This document shows, piece by piece, positions 34,130 through 42,803 of a DNA stretch of 64,000 nucleotides. Source of the stretch: an uncultured Winogradskyella sp. Lineage in GTDB: Bacteria; Bacteroidota; Bacteroidia; Flavobacteriales; Flavobacteriaceae. Under the pieces are notes generated by a model. The model made no database searches. It saw only the letters and a list, made by a program, of their open reading frames with translations, and was not told the origin of the DNA. Where the stretch lies: contig NZ_CANMXL010000007.1 in assembly GCF_947501905.1 (NCBI RefSeq), positions 1 to 64,000 of the forward strand, given 5' to 3'. Within the stretch, counting starts at the first letter, position 1. Each line of letters opens with the position of its first letter. The position numbers were made by a program, and so were the translations under genes.

Positions 34130-34358
34130 TTTGCTCTAATTATGAAAATCAGCAGTTTATAAGCTTTCAAATTTCTCATTTATTCTTAGATTTTCAATTC
34201 GAATTTACTTAATTTTTCGTTAGCCAACATTCTGAGGAAATTTTTGGGTTTCTATAGGGGATTGCACCTAGCGCGGAGATATGGGCAGTTATAATTGTCT
34301 ATATCGGTCGATAACGAAGTTAGCTGTTTTTTGTTATAAAGTCAAATGCTTCATGCAA
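34130..34358. other. Non-coding gap between pepT and the propeller gene
   Basis: This 229-bp gap has GC-richer stretches (cacctagcgcggagatatgg, then ggtcgataacgaagttagctg) that look unlike the rest of the intergenic DNA. I see no ORF or clear hairpin. The 8-mer gcagttat also occurs on the other side of the propeller gene. Confidence 0.4.
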
Positions 34359-35603
34359 TTAGGGCTGGTGCTTGATAGCCGTAATCTCTGCAATCTTACA
34401 AATTACTTCAGTAGCTTTTATCATGCTCTCTACTGGGACATACTCATAGCGTCCATGAAAGTTATGTCCGCCAGCAAAAATATTTGGGCAAGGTAATCCC
34501 ATATAACTCAATTGCGAGCCATCTGTACCACCACGTATGGGCTTTATTAAAGGAGTAATGTCTAGAGCTTTCATAGCTTCTTCAGCAATATCTACAATGT
34601 GCATTACAGGTGTTACCTTTTCTTTCATGTTGTAGTATTGGTCTTTAATCTCTATTTCAAAAACTGGCTTTCCATATTTTTCGTTGAGGTTAGTCACTAT
34701 CTTTTGCATTAGTGCTTTACGAGCTTCAAACTTAGCTTTGTTATGGTCTCTAATAATATATTCTAGCTTAGTAGATTCTACTTCGCCACTAACAGAATAC
34801 AGATGAAAGAAACCTTCGTAACCTTCAGTATGCTCAGGTGTTTCGTGTTTTGGTAAAGCATTTATAAACTCACTAGCATAATACATGCTATTTACCATTT
34901 TGCCTTTGGCATATCCTGGATGTACAATCTTTCCGTTGACTTTAATAACTGCACCTGCGGCATTAAAATTCTCGTATTCTAATTCGCCAATTTGGCTGCC
35001 ATCCATGGTATATGCCCAATCAGCTCCAAATTTTTCAACATCAAACTTATGCGCCCCACGACCAATTTCTTCGTCAGGTGTAAAACCTACTTTTATAGTA
35101 CCGTGCTTTATTTCAGGATGATTAATAAGGTATTTCATCGCTTCCATAATTTCGGTAATACCCGCTTTATCGTCAGCTCCTAAAAGCGTTGTGCCATCTG
35201 TGGTGATTAAGGTTTGTCCTTTGTAGAGTAGTAAGTCTTCAAAATAATCTGGTGACAAGACAATATTTTCTTCAGCATTAAGCACCAAATCTTGTCCTTG
35301 ATAATTCTCGACTATCTGTGGTTTTACATTAGCACCTGTATAATCTGGTGTGGTGTCAAAATGAGAGATAAAACCTATTACAGGAACGTCATGATCTACA
35401 TTACTTGGAAAGGTTGCCATAATGTAGGCGTTGCTGTCTATTGATACGTCACTCATGCCCATTACCTTAAGCTCATCAGCCAGCTTATTGGCCAAATCCC
35501 ATTGTTTTGCTGTACTTGGCGTGGTATCAGAATTTGGGTCAGATTCGGTATCTATGGTAACATAACTTATAAAACGGTCTATGAGTTGTTGTTTGTCTAT
35601 CAT
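34359..35603 (-). CDS. pepT: PepT, tripeptide aminopeptidase (M20 family)
   Basis: The protein has 414 residues. The two-zinc M20 site is clear: [10 protein letters not shown] with His81 and Asp83, LLGADDKAG for the bridging Asp, and [14 protein letters not shown] for the general base and ligand Glu pair. The ligand His comes at the end ([14 protein letters not shown]). The order, size and motifs match peptidase T, which trims the N-terminal residue from tripeptides in the cytosol. It is divergent from pyrD (113 bp) and is not closed by an obvious hairpin. It is a housekeeping gene, with nothing odd. Confidence 0.95.
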   Translation of the reverse strand: MIDKQQLIDRFISYVTIDTESDPNSDTTPSTAKQWDLANKLADELKVMGMSDVSIDSNAYIMATFPSNVDHDVPVIGFISHFDTTPDYTGANVKPQIVENYQGQDLVLNAEENIVLSPDYFEDLLLYKGQTLITTDGTTLLGADDKAGITEIMEAMKYLINHPEIKHGTIKVGFTPDEEIGRGAHKFDVEKFGADWAYTMDGSQIGELEYENFNAAGAVIKVNGKIVHPGYAKGKMVNSMYYASEFINALPKHETPEHTEGYEGFFHLYSVSGEVESTKLEYIIRDHNKAKFEARKALMQKIVTNLNEKYGKPVFEIEIKDQYYNMKEKVTPVMHIVDIAEEAMKALDITPLIKPIRGGTDGSQLSYMGLPCPNIFAGGHNFHGRYEYVPVESMIKATEVICKIAEITAIKHQP

Positions 35604-35690
35604 TTCAATTTGATTTTATCCAAAAATAGAGATTGGAAAAGGATAGTGCAAGCGTAGATTTACTTTCTTTTTATTTGCTATAAATTGACG

Positions 35691-35698
35691 TATTTTTG
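35691..35698 (+). promoter_or_regulatory. Possible -7 element of pyrD
   Basis: TATTTTTG matches TAnnTTTG and lies 18 bp before the pyrD ATG at 35717, giving a short leader. No -33 box at the right distance. Confidence 0.5.
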
Positions 35699-35716
35699 CA
35701 CAGCAAAACATAACGC

Positions 35717-36754
35717 ATGTATAAGTCCATTATTAGACCAATATTGTTTCGTTTCGACCCTGAAAAGATTCATTATTTTACGTTTTCATTAATTAGAAAC
35801 TTATCTAAGATTCCTGGTGTAAAAGTATTATTTAGAAGTTTATATGTAATAGAGGACAAAAGACTAGAGCGTGAGCTTTTTGGATTGAAATTTAAGAACC
35901 CTGTTGGCTTAGCTGCGGGTTTTGATAAGAATGCAGTGTTGTATAACGAACTAGCAAACTTTGGTTTCGGGTTTATTGAAATAGGAACAGTAACGCCAAA
36001 AGGACAAGCTGGAAACCCCAAGCAGCGCTTATTCCGATTAAAAGAAGATCAAGGGATTATTAATCGAATGGGTTTTAATAATGAAGGTTTAGAAGCTGCA
36101 ATAGCACAACTCAAAAAAAATAAAGGGCAATTGATTATCGGTGGAAATATTGGTAAAAATACCCAAACCAAGCCAGAAGATTACACTAAAGACTACCTCG
36201 AATGTTTTAATGCTCTGCATCCTTACGTTGACTATTTTGTATTGAATGTAAGTTGCCCAAATGTGGATAGTCATGCCAAGCTTAATGATAAAGATTATTT
36301 ATTAGAGTTAATTGGCGATGTTCAAAAAGCGAATACATCTTTCAATATACAGAGACCAATTCTTCTTAAAATTGCACCTGACTTAAATGATGGTCAGTTA
36401 GATGAAATTGTAGAGCTCGTAAAAGAAACTCATCTTGATGGTGTTATTGCTAGTAATACTTCAACAGGTAGACACGATTTAAAAACCTCTAATGAGCGCT
36501 TATCTGAAATTGGAAATGGTGGTTTGAGTGGACAACCGATAAAAGCAAAATCGACTAGAGTTATTAAATACTTAGCCGATAAAAGTGGGAAGTCATTCCC
36601 AATTATTGGAGTAGGAGGCATTCATTCGGCTGAAGACGCTCTCGAAAAAATTGAAGCAGGTGCTGACTTGTTGCAAATATATACGGGCTTTATCTATGAA
36701 GGACCTAGCTTAATTAAGTCTATTAAAAAGGCGATATTAAAAAAGGCGCAATAA
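35717..36754 (+). CDS. pyrD: Class 2 (quinone-dependent) dihydroorotate dehydrogenase
   Basis: The protein has 345 residues. The N-terminal helical extension ([20 protein letters not shown]) is the mark of class 2 enzymes, which bind the membrane and use quinone. The FMN barrel follows with [39 protein letters not shown] and NVSCPNVDS. The last holds the class 2 catalytic Ser region, and [20 protein letters not shown] closes the barrel. The enzyme makes orotate for pyrimidine synthesis on the inner face of the membrane. The gene is single and followed by a hairpin at 36742-36764 that overlaps its stop. Confidence 0.95.
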   Translation: MYKSIIRPILFRFDPEKIHYFTFSLIRNLSKIPGVKVLFRSLYVIEDKRLERELFGLKFKNPVGLAAGFDKNAVLYNELANFGFGFIEIGTVTPKGQAGNPKQRLFRLKEDQGIINRMGFNNEGLEAAIAQLKKNKGQLIIGGNIGKNTQTKPEDYTKDYLECFNALHPYVDYFVLNVSCPNVDSHAKLNDKDYLLELIGDVQKANTSFNIQRPILLKIAPDLNDGQLDEIVELVKETHLDGVIASNTSTGRHDLKTSNERLSEIGNGGLSGQPIKAKSTRVIKYLADKSGKSFPIIGVGGIHSAEDALEKIEAGADLLQIYTGFIYEGPSLIKSIKKAILKKAQ

Positions 36755-36764
36755 ATACGCCTTT
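36742..36764 (+). terminator. Hairpin at the end of pyrD
   Basis: aaaggcg / cgccttt (36742-36748, 36758-36764) overlaps the stop codon of pyrD and is followed by T-rich sequence. Confidence 0.55.
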
Positions 36765-36792
36765 CTTAACAATTTATTCTTTTTCAAAGATT

Positions 36793-38541
36793 TTAGTTTT
36801 TTACGAATGATAATGTTTGACTAGAATTATCTTTATTTAGTTTTATAAAGTATAAGCCTTCTTTTAATTCCTTAATATCTATAGTAAACTCAGAAGTTGA
36901 ATTGATTTCTGAAGTCCTTAAAACCTGACCTAAAGTACTTATTATATTGTAAGAGTCAGGAAGATATTCTGATTGTATATTTAAAATATTTGAAGATGGA
37001 TTAGGAAATAATTTTATTGATGATGTTTTAAACTTGTTTAAGCCTAAAATACTTGCGCTTCTAAAATTGTCAGTAGTTCCAGAATTAAAATCTCCTCCAC
37101 TTGCTATTAGTGTATTATCATCAGTTCTTAATTCGTAGGAGCCATTACCTTCACTACAGCATATACCATCTCCATATTGGTCTGTAATAGTAAATCTATA
37201 ACAAAGACCAGAGCTAATTGGGAAAGTTGCAGTTTTTGTAGTAAAATCATCTGTGCCTTCAATATATGGACCTCCTGAGTCTATAACATTATTGTTACTA
37301 TCTACAAACTGCCATTCTGTTTCAGCTGGCCAATCGTCTAATGTTAATGTTAATTCAATTGTGGTCGTACTTATTTCTGGAGAACCAACATTTATATATT
37401 GAGGTTTTACTTTACTAATATTAGTTGTTCCGTCAGAAATTGTTAAAGCAACATCATAATCACCTGCTGAATTATAAGTATGCGTTATGTTTTGAGATGT
37501 ATAATCAATGATATCATCTCCATCAACATCCCAAGACCATGAAGTAGCTCCAATACTGCTATCTGTAAAGTTAACAGTAAGATTAGGTAAACAACTTTGG
37601 GTTTCATCTGCAGCAAATTCAGCATTAAAACTTGGACAGATTAAGTTGTTACGAGATGCTTGGTATACAGCATTAATCCTAGCTAATTGTTGCAAAGAGA
37701 ATGTATCTCTGCATTCTTTTGGTGCGTAAGACATTAAGTTATTAGGGTCAGGAACATATGTGTCGTTATTGGCATCTTGTGCACTACCAGAATATATACA
37801 ACTAAAAAAGTTTACATTACCATATCCGAGCTGAGGGTCTGCAGGAGTATCACAAATAAAGTCACCAGTTGTGGCACAATTTGAACCATCAACTAACTCT
37901 GCTGTAGAGCCTACAACATTACTATTACCGTGGGTATGAGATAATGCAAAGAAATGTCCAACTTCATGTGATAGTGTACTTCCGTTTGTAGCACAACTGT
38001 TTGCCATTAGAATATTCTCAGTAATTGCACCACCTGGAAAACGTGCATAACCACATAGGCCACCTCCACTTGTACTATTAACTACGGAGTTTGCAAAGTA
38101 AATATTCATAATATTACTTTGACTATGCGCCGCGAATAAGGCGGCCTCTTCATTGGTTTCATAATCGTAATACTCATCACTGTTTATGAAATTGATACCG
38201 TCACATAAGAAGAATTCTAGACCAGCGTCTACATAAATAGAATTCATAACAGCCATTGCATCATCTAATTCTGTAGACGTTAAGCCACCAGTTCCGTCAG
38301 TTCTATTTATAATATGTGCTTTTATAGGTATTGAAGTTAAGACTGTAGAACTTGAGGATAATCTTTCTTGTACAAACTTATCTTCAAAAGTTTTTATTTT
38401 GTCTTTAATAGAGTCAAAGTATAATTTGGCTTCTTCAGTATATTGAAAGCCACATTCATTACTCTGAGAGTAACTAATTAGACAAGATGCAAAAACCAAT
38501 AGTGTTAGTATATGTTTTTTTAAAAAGTAGTTTAAATCCAT
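36793..38541 (-). CDS. Secreted M43-type metalloprotease with PKD domain and T9SS sorting tail
   Basis: The protein has 582 residues with a signal peptide (cleavage near ISYSQ). The zinc motif HEVGHFFALSH is at 192-202 (H192, E193, H196, H202), followed by CDTPADP and the Met-turn NLMSYAPKECRDTF. This is typical of cytophagalysin/pappalysin (M43) peptidases. A PKD domain (about 305-385; SSIGATSWSWDVDGDDIIDY) and a further beta domain follow. A T9SS type A tail from about 510 (KLFPNPSSNILNIQSEY, then KEGLYFIKLN) ends the protein. It is therefore exported through the type IX system and either attached to the cell surface or released. The 'G' of the usual HExxHxxGxxH motif is replaced by Ala here; such changes occur in the family. 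The gene is alone. Confidence 0.9.
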   Translation of the reverse strand: MDLNYFLKKHILTLLVFASCLISYSQSNECGFQYTEEAKLYFDSIKDKIKTFEDKFVQERLSSSSTVLTSIPIKAHIINRTDGTGGLTSTELDDAMAVMNSIYVDAGLEFFLCDGINFINSDEYYDYETNEEAALFAAHSQSNIMNIYFANSVVNSTSGGGLCGYARFPGGAITENILMANSCATNGSTLSHEVGHFFALSHTHGNSNVVGSTAELVDGSNCATTGDFICDTPADPQLGYGNVNFFSCIYSGSAQDANNDTYVPDPNNLMSYAPKECRDTFSLQQLARINAVYQASRNNLICPSFNAEFAADETQSCLPNLTVNFTDSSIGATSWSWDVDGDDIIDYTSQNITHTYNSAGDYDVALTISDGTTNISKVKPQYINVGSPEISTTTIELTLTLDDWPAETEWQFVDSNNNVIDSGGPYIEGTDDFTTKTATFPISSGLCYRFTITDQYGDGICCSEGNGSYELRTDDNTLIASGGDFNSGTTDNFRSASILGLNKFKTSSIKLFPNPSSNILNIQSEYLPDSYNIISTLGQVLRTSEINSTSEFTIDIKELKEGLYFIKLNKDNSSQTLSFVKN

Positions 38542-38696
38542 TTGTTAAGCTTTATTGTTGCCGAAAATAATAAAATGTCTTTATAAAACAATAAAAATCC
38601 GACAAAATGAATAATTAAGTAAGTTTATTACTACAAGTATAATTATTTATTACTTTATTATTAAGTGTTTTAGTTATTTTAGCCAAAATTTATATT

Positions 38697-39314
38697 TTGA
38701 ATTACGACACGCTTTTATTGTTTATGTCTGCAACAGCAGCTTTAGCCATATCTCCAGGGCCAGACAATATATATGTCCTTGTACAGAGTTTAACTAACAG
38801 TAAAATTCACGCGCTAGCTACTGTAGCTGGATTAATGACTGGTTGTATTATACATACAACTTTGCTTGCATTTGGAGTTTCAGCGATTATAAGAGATAAT
38901 GATAATGTCTTTTTAGGCGTAAAAATCCTAGGCGCAATATATCTTTTGTATCTAGCTTATAAGGTTTTTAAATCTGATAGTGAAATTTACATAGATACTG
39001 AAAATGCACCTCAAAAGAGTTTGAAACAACTCTTTGTCCAAGGTTTTTTTATGAATGTACTTAATCCTAAAGTGACAATTTTCTTTTTAGCATTCTTTCC
39101 TGCATTTTTGTTTAGTGATACATTAAGTACTGTGATACAGTTTTATGTTTTGGGAGGTTTATTTATTGTAGTGTCTTTTATTATTTTTTCGTCAATTGCA
39201 CTTTTAGCTAATACCATAAAAAGTTCATTGCTGAAAAATAAAAGCTCAGGTTTGGTGTTTAAATGGCTTCAGATTATTGTTTTTGTTGGGATAGCAATTT
39301 TTATATTGTTGTAA
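38697..39314 (+). CDS. LysE-family amino-acid exporter
   Basis: The protein has 205 residues and about six membrane helices. The family motif SPGPDNIYVLVQSLTNSK is near residue 19, followed by LATVAGLMTGCIIHT and GFFMNVLNPKVTIFFLAFFP. LysE-type proteins export lysine, homoserine or threonine. The start codon appears to be TTG at 38697 (N-terminus MNYDTLLLFMSAT), which matches the usual start of the family; the next Met is ten residues further in. It is separated from the HMG-CoA-lyase-like gene by 46 bp on the same strand. The specific substrate cannot be read. Confidence 0.82.
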   Translation: MNYDTLLLFMSATAALAISPGPDNIYVLVQSLTNSKIHALATVAGLMTGCIIHTTLLAFGVSAIIRDNDNVFLGVKILGAIYLLYLAYKVFKSDSEIYIDTENAPQKSLKQLFVQGFFMNVLNPKVTIFFLAFFPAFLFSDTLSTVIQFYVLGGLFIVVSFIIFSSIALLANTIKSSLLKNKSSGLVFKWLQIIVFVGIAIFILL

Positions 39315-39346
39315 TTTATAGACTATGAAATCGACCTACTAAGTCT

Positions 39347-39354
39347 TATATTTG
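39347..39354 (+). promoter_or_regulatory. Possible -7 element close to the HMG-CoA-lyase-like gene
   Basis: TATATTTG matches TAnnTTTG but ends only 6 bp before the ATG at 39361, so transcription would start nearly at the start codon. No -33 box is seen at the right distance. Confidence 0.3.
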
Positions 39355-39360
39355 ACCTAC

Positions 39361-40224
39361 ATGAAAAACCACGTAAAACTTATTGAATGTCCCCGAGATG
39401 CTATGCAAGGCATAAAGGATTGGATACCTACAGAGCAGAAGGTGCAATACATTCAGTCGTTGTTACGTGTTGGTTTTGATACCATTGATTTTGGGAGTTT
39501 TGTGTCGCCTAAGGCCATTCCTCAAATGGTAGATACAGCAGAGGTTTTAGCTCAGTTAGATTTAAGTAAAACAAAGAGTAAGCTTTTAGCAATTATTGCT
39601 AATGTTAGAGGAGCTAATGACGCCTCAAAACATGAAGAAATTAATTACTTAGGCTTTCCGTTTTCTATCTCTGAAAACTTTCAGATGCGTAATACACACA
39701 AAACTATTGAGCAATCTGTGATTACACTTTCTGAGATTCTAGAAATTGCAGATAAAAGCAATAAAGAAGTTGTGGTTTATATTTCTATGGGCTTTGGAAA
39801 TCCATATGGCGACCCATGGAATGTTGATATCGTAGGTGAGTGGACCGAAAAATTGGCTAATATGGGTGTAAAAATTTTGTCCTTAAGCGACACGATTGGA
39901 AGCTCTAATCCAGAGAATATTGATTATCTGTTTTCTAATTTAATTCCAAAATATTCTAATATTGAGTTTGGTGCGCATTTACATACCACACCAACAACAT
40001 GGCATGAAAAAATTGATGCAGCTTACAAAGCTGGCTGTAGAAGATTTGATGGCGCTATCCAAGGTTTTGGCGGTTGTCCAATGGCAAAAGATGAACTTAC
40101 AGGCAACATGCCAACCGAAAAAATGTTGTCCTATTTTACGCAGCAAAAGGCACACGATTTAAACGCTATGGCTTTTGAAAGTGCTTATAATGAAGCCACT
40201 AAAATCTTCACTAATTACTATTAA
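39361..40224 (+). CDS. Hydroxymethylglutaryl-CoA lyase-like protein (HMGL family)
   Basis: The protein has about 287 residues. It is a TIM-barrel aldolase of the DRE-TIM group. The N-terminus has KLIECPRDAMQGIKDWIPTE in place of the usual E-V-x-P-R-D-G-x-Q. DTIDFGSFVSPKAIPQM, LSLSDTIGSSNP and GAHLHTTPTTWHEKIDAAYK supply the metal-binding His pair, and GFGGCPMAKDELTGNMPTE ends with the active-site Cys loop. It likely cleaves HMG-CoA or a similar 3-hydroxy-3-methyl acyl-CoA during leucine degradation. It is cytosolic. The start is the ATG at 39361 rather than the TTG at 39352. It is followed by a bidirectional terminator. Confidence 0.85.
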   Translation: MKNHVKLIECPRDAMQGIKDWIPTEQKVQYIQSLLRVGFDTIDFGSFVSPKAIPQMVDTAEVLAQLDLSKTKSKLLAIIANVRGANDASKHEEINYLGFPFSISENFQMRNTHKTIEQSVITLSEILEIADKSNKEVVVYISMGFGNPYGDPWNVDIVGEWTEKLANMGVKILSLSDTIGSSNPENIDYLFSNLIPKYSNIEFGAHLHTTPTTWHEKIDAAYKAGCRRFDGAIQGFGGCPMAKDELTGNMPTEKMLSYFTQQKAHDLNAMAFESAYNEATKIFTNYY

Positions 40225-40254
40225 AAAAAGCGTCACTTTTCAGCAACGCTTTTT
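40225..40254. terminator. Bidirectional terminator between HMGL and FecA-like genes
   Basis: aaaaagcgt / acgcttttt (40225-40233, 40246-40254) with flanking A/T tracts, between convergent genes. Confidence 0.75.
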
Positions 40255-40273
40255 AATCAACTTAATACTAGTT

Positions 40274-42493
40274 TTAGAATCTGAACTCTAAACCTAAGTT
40301 TGCACCAAAAGGATGACCTGGTCTTAAACCTGCAGGTACTCTAGATACTGCATAGGTTTCATCCAATAAGTTTATAATATTAGAAGTTAAGCTTAGCCTT
40401 TTATTGAAATGATATTTTGCAGCAAAGTCAATTATAAAGTTAGAATCAACACGTTCAGCATCAGGAATAGATCCATTACCAGCAAGTGTTCTAAATTCAC
40501 CATTAAAACGACCACTTAAATTTAATTCGTATTTAGCATGTTCTAAAGAAATTGAAGCATTGAATTGGTGTTTTGGAATATATGGTAACTCGTCACCAGC
40601 AGTTACTTCTCCCCAAAGATCATCAGAGCTTCCAAAGCTGTTTAAAAATTCTGTATTTGTAAATGTGTAGCCAAAACTAATTGGTAATTTAAATTTTGTA
40701 TTATTAGGTAATATCTCATAATTCAATAATAACTCTAAACCATTTACACGAACCTCTCCTGCATTAAACTGGTCTAGAGAGCCAGTGCCACCTGTGGCAG
40801 CTAAATCACTACCTAAAAGATTGCTGTAATCGTTGTAGAATCCAATAAGCTCTCCACGTAATTGACCTATTGTAAAACGAGAGCCTAATTCGTAATTAAT
40901 ACTTTCTTCAGATTCTTCACCTTCAGAACTTCCTGGAGGAGAAAACCCTTTGTGAACGCCACCAAAAAGAGAGACATCATTTGTAATAGCATAGTTAAAA
41001 CCCATACCTGGTATAAATATATCTACCTTATTTTCTCTAGTAGATAAATCTGTCCCAGTTCTATTAGGATCGTTACTTCCAAAATTTTCTCGTTCTAATA
41101 TGATATTTTCATAACGGAGACCTGGTGTAATTGTAAACTTATTCCACTTCAATTTATACATAGCATATGCAGCAAATGCAGTTGCACTACTAATTCTATT
41201 GCCTTGTGCGCCTCTTAACCCTTCGGATGTTCTGTCTAATTGTCCATTAGTAATACTGTATCCATCTTCCCACTGAAAACGGTCTTCTTCATCATAATGG
41301 TAACGAGCTCCAACTTCTAAATCATGAAACGTATTTTCACCATACCAATGGTAATCTAATTTTGTTTGTATACCAGTTGAGTAATATTCTCTATTATTTG
41401 CTTTTAATAAAAGAGCATCAGTACCAGAGTTAACATCACCTCTTAGTATAGCCATATGATCTGGGAATGCTGTTGGATTTCCTACAACATTTGCAATACC
41501 TTGTTTGTCTCCATTGAAAACTACATCATCAAGTTTAAACCAATTACGTTTAAATTTATTTAAGTAAGTGTTGGTAGTAATTCTGAAATTTTTAGTCAAG
41601 TTTAACTCATGAGTTAGCATAAATTGTAAATGTTCAGCTACCATTTGATCATCTTGTGATGATGCATAACGTGAAAATGGAGCAGTTTCAAAATCTTCTT
41701 CAGTTAAACCTAAATAAGTTTCATTGGAAACTTCATCAGAATATTGAAACTTAGCTTCTATATATTGTTGAATTTTGGCATCAGCCTTACTACTATAGCG
41801 TAGTTTTGCTAATACTTCATTAATATCAAAGCCTGTATGACTATTATCTGGCAAATCTTTAAATCCACCAGAACCATAATTTAAGAATTCAGCTACATAA
41901 CCAAATTGTCCTTTTTGCCCTCCAGCTTTAGCGTGTAATTGTCTGGTGTTAAAAGCACCATAACTAGCTCGGATTCTTCCTCCAAATTCGTCTGGAATTT
42001 GAGCAGAAACCATATTTATGGCGCCACCTGTTGTAAAAGGACCATATTGTACTTGACTACTTCCTTTTAATATTTCAACAGCTTCCATGCGTACAACAGA
42101 AGGAAAATAGTAAGCAGAAGGAGAACTGTAGGGCGCAGGAGCAATAAGAACACCATCTTCCATTAAAGAAATTTTGGCACTTCTTTCTGGAGATGTTCCT
42201 CTTAAACTTATATTAGGGCGTAACCCAAAACCATCTTCTTCATAAAAGGTAACACCAGGTACAGACCTTAATACACGATTAATATCTGTGTAATTATGCT
42301 TTTTTAATTCTTTAGGTGAAACATAATAGGCAGAACCTGTTCTGTTTTTTGCAACATATTTCGAACCAAAAATAGTGTTTGTTTTAATAATAACTTCATC
42401 TAGTTTTTGTGTAGAATCTTTTTGCTTTTTATTTTCTTGAGCTGTCAAGACAGTTGTTAAGCATAGCAGTAGAGCGGAAAGTTTTAGCTTCAT
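40274..42493 (-). CDS. TonB-dependent outer-membrane receptor, FecA-like (ferric-siderophore/citrate type)
   Basis: The protein has 739 residues with a signal peptide (cleavage near TTVLTAQ). There is no carboxypeptidase-regulatory domain, unlike the receptor at 18700. The TonB box region is KLDEVIIKTN, and the plug has PGVTFYEEDGFGLRPNISLR and MEAVEILKGSSQVQYGP followed by TTGGAIN, typical of the FecA/FepA-type iron receptors. The barrel ends in LGLEFRF, the C-terminal aromatic. It probably imports ferric-chelate compounds. An excellent promoter lies at 42534-42565 on the minus strand. No iron-box (Fur) site is obvious to the eye. The exact ligand is unknown. Confidence 0.87.
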   Translation of the reverse strand: MKLKLSALLLCLTTVLTAQENKKQKDSTQKLDEVIIKTNTIFGSKYVAKNRTGSAYYVSPKELKKHNYTDINRVLRSVPGVTFYEEDGFGLRPNISLRGTSPERSAKISLMEDGVLIAPAPYSSPSAYYFPSVVRMEAVEILKGSSQVQYGPFTTGGAINMVSAQIPDEFGGRIRASYGAFNTRQLHAKAGGQKGQFGYVAEFLNYGSGGFKDLPDNSHTGFDINEVLAKLRYSSKADAKIQQYIEAKFQYSDEVSNETYLGLTEEDFETAPFSRYASSQDDQMVAEHLQFMLTHELNLTKNFRITTNTYLNKFKRNWFKLDDVVFNGDKQGIANVVGNPTAFPDHMAILRGDVNSGTDALLLKANNREYYSTGIQTKLDYHWYGENTFHDLEVGARYHYDEEDRFQWEDGYSITNGQLDRTSEGLRGAQGNRISSATAFAAYAMYKLKWNKFTITPGLRYENIILERENFGSNDPNRTGTDLSTRENKVDIFIPGMGFNYAITNDVSLFGGVHKGFSPPGSSEGEESEESINYELGSRFTIGQLRGELIGFYNDYSNLLGSDLAATGGTGSLDQFNAGEVRVNGLELLLNYEILPNNTKFKLPISFGYTFTNTEFLNSFGSSDDLWGEVTAGDELPYIPKHQFNASISLEHAKYELNLSGRFNGEFRTLAGNGSIPDAERVDSNFIIDFAAKYHFNKRLSLTSNIINLLDETYAVSRVPAGLRPGHPFGANLGLEFRF

Positions 42494-42533
42494 TTATTTA
42501 GACTGATTAAAAATAGTGTTATTTTACAGTCGG

Positions 42534-42565
42534 CAAATTTAAAACCAAAATATGCTTTCAGCAAA
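42534..42565 (-). promoter_or_regulatory. Predicted promoter of the FecA-like receptor
   Basis: On the minus strand TTTG (42562-42565), 20 bp, then TAAATTTG (42534-42541), matching the Bacteroidota consensus. It lies 41 bp in front of the receptor start. Confidence 0.72.
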
Positions 42566-42770
42566 CTTTATTTAGAATAAATAAAAATAAAGATTGTTAA
42601 AATTTGTAATACATTGTTTTATAGTTATTTATAAACAAGATGTGATTTAACATTGTATCTGACTAACTAACAATGAAGTCTTTTGAAAGAAAATATTCAA
42701 GCTTTTTTTATGTATTGTAATTAGTAGAAGACTTAACTTTCATTTAATATTCTAACTAAAATAAAAAGCG

Positions 42771-42778
42771 TAAATTTG
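42771..42778 (+). promoter_or_regulatory. Predicted -7 element of guaB
   Basis: TAAATTTG matches TAnnTTTG. The implied transcription start (near 42782) lies at the start of the hairpin at 42780-42802. It also rules out the ATG at 42780 as start. Confidence 0.6.
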
Positions 42779-42779
42779 C

Positions 42780-42802
42780 ATGCAATTATCTTTTAATTGC
42801 AT
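42780..42802 (+). promoter_or_regulatory. Hairpin in the guaB 5' leader
   Basis: A perfect 9-bp stem (atgcaatta at 42780-42788, taattgcat at 42794-42802) with a TCTTT loop ends one base before the guaB start codon. It could affect ribosome access. Confidence 0.5.
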
Positions 42803-42803
42803 C

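Larger units (their letters stand above)
42494..42803. other. Divergent control region between the FecA-like receptor and guaB
   Basis: A 310-bp gap. It holds the minus-strand promoter at 42534-42565, the plus-strand -7 element at 42771-42778 and the guaB leader hairpin at 42780-42802. The rest (about 42570-42770) is AT-rich; I see no ORF. Confidence 0.6.

Noticed and set aside
31823..34358. Complete attC (integron recombination) sites flanking the propeller gene
   Set aside because: Only partial half-sites (ACCTAAC, GCTAAC) are seen; matching GTTRRRY partners at the right spacing are missing and no integrase is present in the window.
42780..42803. Upstream in-frame ATG of guaB (42780) as start
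   Set aside because: It overlaps the end of the -7 element and the first hairpin arm; the ATG at 42804 gives the standard IMP dehydrogenase N-terminus.
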